Shown here piece after piece: positions 19,223 through 29,000 of a DNA stretch of 64,000 nucleotides. A program made the position numbers and the translations under genes. The stretch is from Amycolatopsis sp. QT-25 (GTDB lineage: Bacteria; Actinomycetota; Actinomycetes; Mycobacteriales; Pseudonocardiaceae): positions 3,472,001 to 3,536,000 of the forward strand of contig NZ_CP120210.1 of assembly GCF_029369745.1 (NCBI RefSeq). The letters are read 5' to 3'. The notes beneath the pieces were generated by a model. The model did no database searches. It saw only the letters and a program-made list of their open reading frames with translations, and had not been told where the DNA came from. Within the stretch, counting starts at the first letter, position 1; the number at the start of each line of letters is the position of its first letter.

Positions 19223-19791
19223 TTCGTTCGGGGCCAGGCGCGCAGCAGGAGGTCGAGCGCGTCGAGGATCTCGGTCCAGCTCTCCTGCGAGCCGGGGGAG
19301 CTGTGGCTGAAGCCTCCGGCGGCCTCCAAGCCGACGTAACCGCTGAAGACGCTGCCCAGCAGGCGGACGGCGTGCGTCTGCTGCGGTTCGGCCAGGTCGT
19401 AACCACGGAGCATCGCCCGCATCAGCTCGGCGTGCCGGACGCCGGCACTGGTGACGGCCTTCTCCGGGGCGAGCCGGAACCTGGCGGCGGTGAACCTGCC
19501 GGGATGTTCGAGGGCGTAGTCGCGGTGGACGTTCGCCAGGGCGAGCAACGCGTCCTTGCCCGCCAGGCCCGCCACCGCGGTGGCGGCGCGGTCGGCGAGT
19601 TCGGTCAAGGCCAGCAGGGCGATCTCGGTCTTCAGCTCGTGGGCGTTCCTGACGTGCGAATACAGACTCGCCGTCTTGACGCCGCATCGCTTCGCGAGCG
19701 CTGTGGGAGTCACCTGCTCGAAGCCGATCTCGTCGGCCATCTCCGCGCCCGCCCGGACCACGCGTTCCGTGGTCAGTCCCGCTCTCACCAT
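19219..19791 (-). CDS. TetR-family regulator of the SGNH hydrolase operon
   Basis: 190 aa with an N-terminal HTH (VTPTALAKRCGVKTASLYSHV) and the WHG-type C-terminal domain with LLGSVFSGYVGLEAAGGFSH. The ATG at 19791 lies only a few bases from the predicted transcription start, so translation may be nearly leaderless. A near-consensus promoter and a CCTAA-N5-TTAGG palindrome lie immediately upstream, consistent with autorepression. Co-transcribed with the SGNH hydrolase. Confidence 0.88.
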   Translation of the reverse strand: MVRAGLTTERVVRAGAEMADEIGFEQVTPTALAKRCGVKTASLYSHVRNAHELKTEIALLALTELADRAATAVAGLAGKDALLALANVHRDYALEHPGRFTAARFRLAPEKAVTSAGVRHAELMRAMLRGYDLAEPQQTHAVRLLGSVFSGYVGLEAAGGFSHSSPGSQESWTEILDALDLLLRAWPRTK

Positions 19792-19806
19792 GCTTGCCAG
19801 TCTACC

Positions 19807-19840
19807 ATAATACATTCGGAAATTGCCTAACACAATTAGG
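19807..19840 (-). promoter_or_regulatory. Promoter and probable TetR operator (CCTAA-N5-TTAGG)
   Basis: On the minus strand a -35 TTGTGT (plus 19830-19835) and a -10 TATTAT (plus 19807-19812) are separated by exactly 17 nt. The perfect 5-bp inverted repeat CCTAA-CACAA-TTAGG (19826-19840) covers the -35 box, where a bound repressor would block RNA polymerase. It stands out as AT-rich in GC-rich surroundings. Confidence 0.6.
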
Positions 19841-20070
19841 AACGGGAAAGTTGGGTTCGGTAGCGCCGGGTGCGACGAAGACTGGGTGCGACCGAACGAA
19901 GGCGAGCGTGACGAACACAGTGGACCCGGCCCATGCCCGGGACGGGCGCCTGAGCGGTCACCCTCGACCGAGGTTCCGTGACCGGCCCGAAGTGCCGGCG
20001 CTCTGGTGCCACCCCGCCTCGGTGACCGGCTGCCCGCGGACCGAGCGCCGCCCGGAAATCTGGAGTCATC

Positions 20071-21069
20071 TTGACGCCACTCGCCCTTGTCCGCGGTTTC
20101 CTGGCCGGGATCGTCTTCGGGACGACCCTGTGCGCGTTCGTCGTGGGCATCGTCATCGAGTACGTTCCGCTGATCGTCGCCGGCCTCGGACTCCCCGTCG
20201 GTTACGGGATCCTGCGCTACCTCGCCGGGGTGCCGCGCCGCGCCCGCGAGGCGGCGACCGTCCCGGTCATCGCGCTGGCCAAGATCGAGAGCCTCCGGGC
20301 GGGCGGCACCGAGACCGGCGACATCCCGGTCGACTTCGTGCTGACCGTGGCCCCCGACGGCGAGACGTCGTACCGTTTGAAGGTCACCCACGGCATCAAC
20401 CTGGTCGACATCCCGAATCACCGGCCGGGCAACGTCCTCGTCGTCCAGTACCCGCCGGACCGGCCGTGGAAGGCGCGGATCGTGGAGCGGCCGTCACCGG
20501 AGTGGGAGCGTCGCGTGGCCGCGGCCGCGATCGAGTCCGCTCCGGAGTCCACTCTGGTGCAGGAACCGCCGGAGGGCTGCGCTCACGGCGCGTTCACGAT
20601 CCTCGGGGTGCTGCTCGGCGCCGCGCTCGTGCTGTTCCTGTTCCGCGCGGAGTTGTTCACCCCGGAAGCACCGGCGCCGACGGAAGAGACCGAGTCCAGC
20701 GTGACCACGTCGTCCTCGGGATCCGCGACCGTGGACGTCGACAGATCCCTGCTGGGAGAAGGGGAATTGCGCCGGGCGATCGACGCGCTGGCGCAGGCCG
20801 CGGACGTTTCCCGGGTGCTCACCGCGGTCGTCGAGGACCGGCGGCTGACCGTGGTCTTCGCGCCGACGGAGGCCCGGGTACCGCGGTTCGACCTCCGCGA
20901 ACTGGCGGCCGACCGCGTGCCCGCCCTGGTCAGGAGGGCGACGGCGACGATCGAGGTCGGTTCGCCGCAGACCTGGCAGGTCACGATCGTCCCGTTCGGG
21001 ACCGCCGTGAGCAGCAGGGTGATCGTGACCGGCCCCGGCGGCAGCGGCTCACTCGCGGACGGTGGCTGA
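20071..21069 (+). CDS. Membrane protein with DUF3592-like extracytoplasmic domain
   Basis: 332 aa from a TTG start at 20071, supported by GGAG 5-6 nt upstream. Two hydrophobic helices near the N-terminus (about residues 8-50), a beta-rich domain (about 65-150, with NVLVVQYPPDRPWKARIVERP) resembling DUF3592-type OB folds, another transmembrane segment (about 173-192), then a Ser/Thr/Glu-rich linker and a C-terminal domain of about 100 residues. Function unknown. It stands alone, separated by about 280 bp from the TetR promoter and 184 bp from the next gene. Confidence 0.7.
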   Translation: MTPLALVRGFLAGIVFGTTLCAFVVGIVIEYVPLIVAGLGLPVGYGILRYLAGVPRRAREAATVPVIALAKIESLRAGGTETGDIPVDFVLTVAPDGETSYRLKVTHGINLVDIPNHRPGNVLVVQYPPDRPWKARIVERPSPEWERRVAAAAIESAPESTLVQEPPEGCAHGAFTILGVLLGAALVLFLFRAELFTPEAPAPTEETESSVTTSSSGSATVDVDRSLLGEGELRRAIDALAQAADVSRVLTAVVEDRRLTVVFAPTEARVPRFDLRELAADRVPALVRRATATIEVGSPQTWQVTIVPFGTAVSSRVIVTGPGGSGSLADGG

Positions 21070-21253
21070 AGCCGCGGCCCTCCCTGGTCGGCTCGTCGTC
21101 GTAGCGGCGCTGGTGCGGTTCGGCGATCTTCGCGCCCACTGTTGGCCAGTGGAAGCCTTTTCTCGGCACGTCACGTCAATCTCGCAGCGGAGGCAGGAGT
21201 TCGCGTCGGTGAAAATCGCGCTTGGACATGCCCGGACTCGGTAGCGTGCGGGT

Positions 21254-22597
21254 ATGACCGCCGAGATCTTGCCCGCCATCGCCGGAGAGATCCTCACCGG
21301 AGAAGCGGAGCTGTCCGTCGTGAGCCGGGACTGGGGAAACCTCGTCCACGCCAGGCCTGGCCTGGTGGTGAGGCCCGCTTCGGTGACCGATGTGGCCGTG
21401 GTGCTCAGGTTCGCCGCCGCGCGCGGGCTGCCGGTCGCCGCCCGCGGTGCCGGGCATTCGCCGTACGGTCAGGGACAGGTCGAGGGCGGGATCCTGCTGG
21501 ACATGACCGCGCTGCCGCCGCGCCGGGTGGTCACCGGCGAGCTGGTTTCCGTGGACGCGGGTGCTCGCTGGCGTGAGGTGCTGGAAACGACTCTGCCGCA
21601 CGGGCTGACCCCTCCGGCGCTCACCGACTACCTCGAGCTGACCGTCGCGGGCACGCTGGTGGTCGGCGGGATCGGCGGTGCCGCCCACCACCACGGCACC
21701 CAGACCGACAGCGTGGTGGAACTGGAGGTGGTCACCGGCGCCGGCGAGGTGGTCACCTGCTCGCGCGAGAGAGACAAGGACCTGTTCGACGCCGTCCTCG
21801 CCGGTCTCGGGCAATGCGGGGTCGTCACCCGCGCGACCCTGCGCCTGATCCCGGCCCCGGTGCGGGCTCGCCGGTGGAAGCTCTACTACGACTCCCTTCC
21901 GGTGTTCCTGGCCGATCAGCGCGCCGTCGTCCGCGATGGACGTTTCGACTACGTGGAGGGCCAGCTGATCCCCGTCGACGGCGGTTGGCGGTACATGCTG
22001 GAGGCGGTCGCCTACTCCACGCCGCCCGGCGAGCCGGACGAAGACGCGCTGCTGCACTCGCTCGATTTCGGCGAATCCGAAGACGAGGACACGACGTACT
22101 TCGACTTCCTGAACCGGATGGCCGACGGCGAGGCGGCCTTGCGTGCGGAGGGAAGCTGGTTTCATCCCCACCCCTGGCTGAACGTGTTCCTCACCGACGA
22201 CACGGTCGAGCACTTCGTGGCCGAAACCCTCGCCGTCACCGGCGAACCCGAACTGGGTGCCACGGGACTGATCCTGCTTTATCCGGTGCGGAACGACCGG
22301 TTGAATACCCCGCTGTTCAGCGTGCCCCCGGGTGAGCTCTCGTGGCTCTTCTGCCCGCTGCGCGCCGGTTCCCCCCACGACCCGCTGCACAACGCGCGTT
22401 TGCTGGAACTCAACGTGGAGCTCTACCGGAAGGCACGGGATCTGGGCGGTAAGGCATACCCGACCAACGCGCTGCCGATGTCCACAGAGGACTGGCGCGT
22501 GCACTTCGGCCCCGCCTGGCCGAAGCTCGCCGAGGCGAAGGCCCGGTACGCGCCGGGCAACCTGCTCAACCCGGGGCAGCGGCTCCGGGTGCCTTGA
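21254..22597 (+). CDS. FAD-linked oxidase, cytokinin-dehydrogenase-like
   Basis: 447 aa vanillyl-alcohol-oxidase-superfamily flavoprotein. The N-terminal FAD-binding domain has VRPASVTDVAVVLRFAAARG and GRGHS-like GAGHSPYGQGQ, with His68 at the position that forms the covalent flavin link in cytokinin dehydrogenases (GHSxxGQ). The substrate half has DGGWRYMLEAVAY and WFHPHPWLNVF, matching the HPWLN signature of CKX proteins, and it ends with APGNLLNPGQRL. The expected reaction is oxidative removal of the N6 side chain of cytokinins or a similar amine. No signal peptide is visible. Another FAD oxidase specificity is possible. Confidence 0.75.
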   Translation: MTAEILPAIAGEILTGEAELSVVSRDWGNLVHARPGLVVRPASVTDVAVVLRFAAARGLPVAARGAGHSPYGQGQVEGGILLDMTALPPRRVVTGELVSVDAGARWREVLETTLPHGLTPPALTDYLELTVAGTLVVGGIGGAAHHHGTQTDSVVELEVVTGAGEVVTCSRERDKDLFDAVLAGLGQCGVVTRATLRLIPAPVRARRWKLYYDSLPVFLADQRAVVRDGRFDYVEGQLIPVDGGWRYMLEAVAYSTPPGEPDEDALLHSLDFGESEDEDTTYFDFLNRMADGEAALRAEGSWFHPHPWLNVFLTDDTVEHFVAETLAVTGEPELGATGLILLYPVRNDRLNTPLFSVPPGELSWLFCPLRAGSPHDPLHNARLLELNVELYRKARDLGGKAYPTNALPMSTEDWRVHFGPAWPKLAEAKARYAPGNLLNPGQRLRVP

Positions 22598-22643
22598 GGA
22601 CCGCGGCCACGACCGGACATCCCGGACACTGTAGAAAGGTCCG

Positions 22644-23390
22644 ATGCGGGATTTCTTCAAGGGTTTCCGGATGTTCGGGCAAGGGCTCGGCATCCTGGCG
22701 CGATCGCCGAAGCTGCTCCTGATCGGGGCGTTGCCCGCGGTGCTGACCACGCTGCTGCTGATCGGCGGGATCGTCGCGCTGGCGTTCTGGATCGACGATC
22801 TCTCCCTGCTGATCACCCCGTTCGCCGACGACTGGTCGCCGGGCTGGCAGACGACGGTCCGGGTGGCGGTCGGGGTCGCGGTGTTCGGGGCGGTGCTGGC
22901 CATCGCCATGATCGGGTTCACCGCGCTCACCCTCGCCGTCGGCGGGCCGTTCTACGAGCACATCGCGGAGCAGGTCGAGGACGACCTCGGCGGGGTGCCG
23001 GGCGCGGTGGACCTCTCGTGGTGGCGGTTGCTGGTGATGGGCCTCAAAGACGGGCTGTCCCTGGTGCTGCGCTCGCTGATGTTCACGATCCCGCTCCTGC
23101 TCGCGGGCTTCATCCCTGTGGTGGGGCAAACCGTCGTGCCGGTCCTGCTGGCCTTGGTCACGGCGTGGTTCCTGGCGCTGGAACTGATCGCCGTGCCGTT
23201 CTACCGGCGCGGGATGGATCTGAAGCGGCGGCGGACGCTGTTGCGCCGCCATCGCGCGCTCGCCCTCGGACTGGGGCTTCCCGTGTCACTGCTGTGCCTG
23301 ATCCCGTTCGCCGCGCTGATCGTGATGCCGATGGGCTTCGTCGGCGGCGTACTCGTCGCCCGCGAGGTCCTCGCGGCGGAAGCGGCCTGA
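22644..23390 (+). CDS. EI24/CysZ-family membrane protein
   Basis: 248 aa with about five or six hydrophobic helices and the EI24-domain signature near the start (FFKGFRMFGQGLGILARSPKL split: FFKGFRMFGQG and LGILARSPKL) plus the central PFYEHIAEQVEDDLG and late VPFYRRGMDLKRRR motifs. Bacterial relatives include the sulfate transporter CysZ, but substrate assignment from sequence is not safe. It lies 46 nt after the FAD oxidase in the same direction and may be co-transcribed. A long hairpin of the dispersed palindrome family follows the gene. Confidence 0.82.
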   Translation: MRDFFKGFRMFGQGLGILARSPKLLLIGALPAVLTTLLLIGGIVALAFWIDDLSLLITPFADDWSPGWQTTVRVAVGVAVFGAVLAIAMIGFTALTLAVGGPFYEHIAEQVEDDLGGVPGAVDLSWWRLLVMGLKDGLSLVLRSLMFTIPLLLAGFIPVVGQTVVPVLLALVTAWFLALELIAVPFYRRGMDLKRRRTLLRRHRALALGLGLPVSLLCLIPFAALIVMPMGFVGGVLVAREVLAAEAA

Positions 23391-23412
23391 GCTTTTCCGA
23401 TGCTTCCCCGGT

Positions 23413-23469
23413 GGTCCGTGAAGGCCTCCTTGAGGGACCCAGGGTCTCTCAAGGAGGCCTTCACGGACC
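23413..23469. repeat. Long palindrome, family copy with about 27-bp arms
   Basis: Left arm GGTCCGTGAAGGCCTCCTT + GAGGGACCC, right arm GGTCTCTC + AAGGAGGCCTTCACGGACC, with a very short loop at 23441. Almost perfect pairing over the whole element with one internal mismatch. It sits between the EI24 gene and the CHAT operon, where it could terminate the upstream transcript. Confidence 0.85.
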
Positions 23470-23662
23470 GTCGAGCATCCGGCCGTGTACTAGCCGACGG
23501 GTTCGATCCAGATGGTGCGGAATCGCGGAGATCGTGTTCGACCGGCTTTCACGGGCAGCGCTTCGGGTTGCTCGCGACATCCGCCGGCCGCCCGTCACGC
23601 GTCACCGACCGGCCTCGCCACGACTCTCGGATAGAGTCGCGACCGGTACGAGGGGAGGTCGG

Positions 23663-24976
23663 TTGACGACGGAATCGGGCGGGCCCCGGCTGCGTTCGGC
23701 CGTCCTCACCCAGGCCTGGCAACGCATCGACGGTGTCGAGATCCTGTCGTCGGCCGACGGCGGACCGCTGACCCGGACGATCAAGAAGATCATCGACCCG
23801 CTGGTGATCCGCACGGCGGCGCGTCCTCGGCTGGGGCGTCCCGTGCTGGACCAGGTCGCGGCGGCGGAGGTGACGGAGCTGCTGCTGGCCGACGCCGATC
23901 GGTTGCGTGCGACGGCCGCGTGGTTCACCCACCTCAAACGCCGGCGCCGTGCCCTGCGCATCACGGCGGGCAACGTCCAGGACGTCTGTTTCCCCCTGGC
24001 GTACGAGTTGGCCACGGGCTTCGGCACACCCGGTCCGGACGCGGCGGAGACGGCCGCGGCGGCGCTGCGGGAGCTGCACGGCGAGAGCGGCGCGGCGGGT
24101 GTCGACCAGCTCACCGCGTATCTCGCGGATCCCCGGCGTTCCGCGGAGCTGACCGAGGAGTTGCATCACCGCTGGTACGCCGAATCCCCCTTGCCGCACG
24201 ACCTTTCCGCCCTCCGGACGTTCGTCCACGAGCTTTCCGACACCGCCTGGCGTGCCCTCGCCGATTCGGCCGCCGGGCACGCCCTCGGACTCGGGCTGCG
24301 ACGGCCGGGCGGGGCCCGGTCCCTGACCGAAGCCGTCCGAGAGATTTCCGGGCTCCCGGCTCCGGATCTTGGACTCCAGCGCGGGGAACGCACCGCCGTC
24401 CCACCTCTCGACCGACGCGACGAAACCGGGGCCGGACTCCTCGAACGCAGTGTCGAACGACGGGTACGCGCGACCTTGCGCCGTCTTCCTCCGGACGAGC
24501 GGGCTCCCGTCGCCGACCTCGTCGACGACGAACTCGCCAGGGTCGCCGCCGGATTCGGGCTCGGCCAGCCGGCGTTGGCCGTCTGCTTCGCGCTCGGTGT
24601 CGTCCTCGCGCCCGCGTTGCGACCGCTCGACGGCGCGGCGCCCGCGGGTGTCCCGGAATTCGCGCGGCGACTCAACGCCCAGGTGGCGCGGGAGGGCTAC
24701 GTCCTGCACGCCCGCCGCGCCCTCGCCGGGACCACGCCGCTCACGCCGCGGCCCGACGCCGAACTCCTGCGCGATCTTCGCGAGTTCGCCAAGCAGTTCC
24801 TCAGCCGGTTGTGGGTCCGGCTGCACGGTTTCGACGTCCGGGGTGACCTGCCGGCCGACGCCGCGGACGTACGCGATCTCGTCACCGGTGTGGTCCGTTC
24901 GACGTCGCTGGATCTGCGGACGAAGGTGCGCCGCTCGCTCACGGCCCGTCTGCCGGATCTGGAGGCCGTCTCGTGA
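23663..24976 (+). CDS. Unrecognised protein, first gene of the CHAT operon
   Basis: 437 aa, soluble, predicted mainly alpha-helical, with many Leu/Ala/Arg heptad-like stretches and no signal peptide or membrane segment. Start: TTG at 23663, 5 nt after a strong GGGGAGG; the frame is open upstream but runs through the palindrome. Recognisable landmarks are TRTIKKIIDPLVIRTAARPR, AWFTHLKRRRRALRITAGN and FAKQFLSRLWVRLHGFDVRG. I do not know the family. Its stop overlaps the next GTG (GTGA), so it is made together with the next protein and then the CHAT protein. It could be a sensor, adaptor or substrate of the CHAT protease; position is the only support. Confidence 0.8.
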   Translation: MTTESGGPRLRSAVLTQAWQRIDGVEILSSADGGPLTRTIKKIIDPLVIRTAARPRLGRPVLDQVAAAEVTELLLADADRLRATAAWFTHLKRRRRALRITAGNVQDVCFPLAYELATGFGTPGPDAAETAAAALRELHGESGAAGVDQLTAYLADPRRSAELTEELHHRWYAESPLPHDLSALRTFVHELSDTAWRALADSAAGHALGLGLRRPGGARSLTEAVREISGLPAPDLGLQRGERTAVPPLDRRDETGAGLLERSVERRVRATLRRLPPDERAPVADLVDDELARVAAGFGLGQPALAVCFALGVVLAPALRPLDGAAPAGVPEFARRLNAQVAREGYVLHARRALAGTTPLTPRPDAELLRDLREFAKQFLSRLWVRLHGFDVRGDLPADAADVRDLVTGVVRSTSLDLRTKVRRSLTARLPDLEAVS

Positions 24977-26028
24977 CACATCCGGTGCACACACCCGTAC
25001 TCGCGGCCGACGGCGGCCTCATCCACTTTCCCCTCGCCGATCTCCTCGCCGGCCGGACGACCACGATGCACCTCGAACTCACCGACGCCGGGGCGGCCGA
25101 GCCGTGGCTGACCCGGCTCGCGGGCGCGGAAGCCGGTCTCGCCGCGCTCGGCCAAGGCCAGGCGGACCTCGCCGCCACGCCGGAACTGGGCCGACTCGCT
25201 TTGCTGCTCTGGCTGCGTCGCTGGTGGCCCGCCGGTCCGTCGCTCGGCATTCCCTCGCTGAATCCGGCGTTGCTGGACCTCGAAACGGCGGTCGCGACGG
25301 CGGACGTGGAGGACGTGGCCGAAGGCATCCTCGACGGTTTCGAAGCCACCCCGGCCGAGCTGTTCGACACGGCGATCGCGGACGACGGCCTTCTCGTCGC
25401 CGCGGCGCCGGTCGCCGCCGAAGTCCGGGCGCTGTGCACTCGCCTCGCGGCTTGGTTCGATGACCAGGACGACGCCGTACGCGCCGAAGCGGCGGCGGAA
25501 GTGCCGGCTCGCTTGGAAAGGGCGGTACCTGGCCAACGTGCGTACGCGCTGGCCGCGGGTGTCGATCCGGCCACACCCGGCGAAGGCGTACTCGCGAGCG
25601 GACGAGCGAGCGTCGACTGGGCACGAGTGCCGCCGGGCATCCTGGACGCCGCGGAGGACACGGTGACGTGGCGGATCGTCGCCGGCGCGGCCGCCACCCG
25701 GCTCGAAGTCGCTGTCGCGGGCGCGTTCGCCGACGCGGCGATCACCGCGTTCGCGACGCACGAGGGCGAGCCGTTCGCGGAAGTGCCGTTGTCGCTGGGC
25801 GCCGGGCGGTTCACCGGCACGGCCGGCCTGGACGAGGCCGCGGCCAGGCTCGCCGCTCGTGTCCTACCCGGACAGATCACCCTTGTCGTCGGCGTGACGG
25901 ACGAAGGGGTCGCCGAGACCACGGCGGAAGACCGGGCGGAAGTGGTCGCGCTCGTGCGAGCCCGCCCACCGGAGACCAGGACGCTCGCCGAGCGGGCGGC
26001 GGCCGCTTCCGCCGACGAGGAGTTCTGA
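24973..26028 (+). CDS. Unrecognised protein, second gene of the CHAT operon
   Basis: 351 aa, strongly acidic and Ala-rich, no signal peptide. The first 160 residues look alpha-helical (LLLWLRRWWPAGPSLGIPSL); residues about 180-310 look beta-rich and Ig- or C2-like (DTVTWRIVAGAAATRLEVAVAG split across the strand region), and the tail is charged and ends SADEEF. It starts with a GTG overlapping the previous stop and stops 1 nt before the CHAT gene's GTG, so stoichiometric production is likely. Family unknown. Possible roles, by analogy with other CHAT-linked operons, are ligand sensor or cleavage target. Confidence 0.8.
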   Translation: MTHPVHTPVLAADGGLIHFPLADLLAGRTTTMHLELTDAGAAEPWLTRLAGAEAGLAALGQGQADLAATPELGRLALLLWLRRWWPAGPSLGIPSLNPALLDLETAVATADVEDVAEGILDGFEATPAELFDTAIADDGLLVAAAPVAAEVRALCTRLAAWFDDQDDAVRAEAAAEVPARLERAVPGQRAYALAAGVDPATPGEGVLASGRASVDWARVPPGILDAAEDTVTWRIVAGAAATRLEVAVAGAFADAAITAFATHEGEPFAEVPLSLGAGRFTGTAGLDEAAARLAARVLPGQITLVVGVTDEGVAETTAEDRAEVVALVRARPPETRTLAERAAAASADEEF

Positions 26029-26029
26029 C

Positions 26030-29000
26030 GTGCTCGTCGGCATGCCACCGCCCCGGAATCCGCCGGACCGGCCGCTCCCGCCCGGACTGGGTCCGGCCAC
26101 CTCACACGGGTACAACTGCCGTTGTGTCGCACGGCATTTCGGGCTCGATCCGGAGCCGTACGGCGAACTGCCCGCGTGCTCGCTGTCCGAACGCCAGTAC
26201 CGGAAACTGCTCGTCGACGCGGTCAAGCTCCAGGACAAGGCCAAACGGTTCGCCGTCACCCGGGACGTCGTCGGCGCGCACCGGACGTACGGCAAGATGC
26301 GGGAGATCGCGCAGCGGCTGGACCGGACGGATCTCGATCTCGCCGCGGTCAGCGATCTGGCCACCGTCTGCTATTCCGCCGGTGACCTGCGCAACGCTCG
26401 CCAGTGCGCCGAAGCCGTGCTCCAGGTCTTCGAGGTCAGTACCACCGCGATAGTCCATTATGGACAATACGCCGAACTCCGGATGATCGAAGGCTCCCGG
26501 GAGGTCGCCGAGCGCGTGCTGATCTCCTTGAGCACGGAGGAAGGCGATGTCGTGAAGGCACGCGAGCTGATCGCCGGGCAACGGCGCCGGGCGGCGCTGC
26601 GCAAGGAAGAGGGGCCGGAACAGTATCCGCCCGAGTTGCTCGACGTGCATGGCGCGGACGAGCTGGAACTGCGGATCTTCGACGTGCGTGTCCAGATCGC
26701 CGCCGGGGACATGGCGGGCGCACGTGCCGCGCTCGAAGAGATCCTGGCGGCGTTGGCCGCGATCGCGGAGATCGACGAGGTGCGAGGGCAGGTGGCGGCG
26801 CTGCAGGCGATGGCGCGAGCCGAACGGGCCCGCGTCCGCCAGGCGGGCGGCGAAGACGCCGACGCGCGCGCGGATCTGCTTCGGCTGAGCGCCCAGGAGG
26901 AAGGCCGTCCCCTGGCCGCGCGGGCGAGCATCGAACTGGCGGCCGGCCGGGCCTTCGGCGGCGACCTTCCCGGAGCGGTCGCCGCGATCGTCGCCGCCCG
27001 TGACGAACTCGCGGACGCGGGTCTGAACGGTGATGTCGCGGAGGCGAGCCACGCGTTGGGCACGCTGCTGCTCTACACGGGTGACGTCGCGCAGGCGAGG
27101 GAACAGTTCGAGCACGCGGGAAAGCTCTGGACGGCCAACGCCGACGTTCCGGGCCTTCGGCGGCTCGACGTGGCGCTGGCCCGCTGTGCCACGGCCGAAG
27201 GCGACTGGGCGACGGCGGGGGAGCACGTGACCCGCGCCCGGGAGTCGGCGCGGACGTCGGGGGACTGGCCGGATCGCCTGCACACGGATTTCGTGGCGGC
27301 CACGGTCGGCTTCGCCCACGGCGAGCACCTCCGCTCGGTGCTGGATCTGCTGCTCCCCCTGGCGCTGGCGGCGGCGGAATATCGCTTCGAGTTCACCGCG
27401 CCGCAGGCACGAACGGCCTGGGCCCGCGACGTCGCCGGCCCGGCGACGGAGATGCTGATGGCGCTGCTGGCCAGGCTCCAGGAGCCGAGGCTGGCGGCGG
27501 AACTGATCGAGCGCACCTGCGCTGCCGGGGCGTACACGGGCGTCGAGGGGCGTTCGCTGGACCTCACCGGCGCGCCGCCCACCCTCGAAGTGGAGCCGGT
27601 GGCCGAGGGACTTCCGTTGGCGGCGCTGGGTTCCGTCACGTCGTCGCTTCCGTTGCGGCTCGCCCCGCCGCCCGCGCTGCGCTGGTCGCCTTCGTCGCCC
27701 ATGGAGCTGGACCCGTGGCTCCGCCTCGCCGCCGAGCGATATCAGCTGCCCCGTCCGGTCGCCGAAACCGTCGAGACCTGGCCCGCCGCCAAGCCCGGGC
27801 GCGAGACGTTCCTCCTGCGCTTCGCCGACGCCGGGCACACCTTCCTGACCTGGCGGACCACGGAGGATCTCGACACCGTCCACACGCATCCGATCGACTT
27901 CGCCCTGGTCGCGACCGCTCGTCAGGTTCTGGACGCCGCGTCCCCCACGCCCCGCGAAGGCGAGAGCGTCGCCGACGCCGTCCGGCGCTCGCTGAGCGAA
28001 GACGCGTTCGGCAGCTTCGCCGGGGAACAACGTCTCGCCCGCGTCCTCGCCCTCGATCTCCTCCCCGCCGACCTGGTCGCACGGCTCCGGCGTGCCGCCG
28101 ACGGCGGAAACCGCCCGCTCCTGCGCGTCCAGCCGTCCCCGAGCCTCGCCGGTGTCCCGTGGGGACTGCTCGCCCTGCCCGACCGGCGGGCAGGCCACGT
28201 GCTCGGGATCGACGAGATCGGCACCTGTTTCGACGGTGACGAGCGCGTTCTGGACGTCGCCGACGTCTCACTGCTCGCCCCGGCCGCGATCCCACGCCGC
28301 CCGTCCGCCGCCGAAGGCCCGCCCGGCTATCTGCTCGACCCGCGTATCCCCGGCCAGAGTGCCTTCGGCGAGCTGGGTTCCGTGCTCGGCAAGCAGGAGG
28401 CGACGTCGCCGCTGATCCGCCATCTCGACGCGCGGATCGCCGAAGGTCCGGTCCTGCCCGCCGCCGGACGCGGGCTCGAGCTGGTCCGCCGTACCGACAC
28501 CGACCGCCGGCTGCTCGCCGAATTCTTGTCGCGGCCCTGTTCGCGCCTGGTGTTCGTGGGACACGTCAGCCGGGTCCGCGACGAGTACGGCGCGCAGACC
28601 GCGGTGCATCTGTCCTGTTCGGCCGAGCTCCCCGGCACGGCCGCCCCGATCGGCACGCACCGGCCGTTCACCGCCGCCGACCTCGTGTTGTCCGGAATGG
28701 ACACCATGCCCGCGAGGGTGGCGTTGATCGGCTGCGCCAGCGCGAGCGATTTCGGCCTGGCCGAACCGTTCGGTGTGCTGCTCGCCGCCGTCGCGGCCGG
28801 CGCGAGGCTGGTCGCCGCGACGGTCTGGGCCTTGCCGACTTCCGCCGCCGTGCCCGGTGCGGACCCGATGTCCGAACTCGTGATCGCCGTCGACACCGCG
28901 CTCGCCGGGGAGGATCCGGTGACCGAGCTGTGCGCCTGGCAGCGGTCACGGCTCGCCCGCTGGCGCGAGAAGCCCGAACCGGCCGGCTCGCCGGTCTTCT

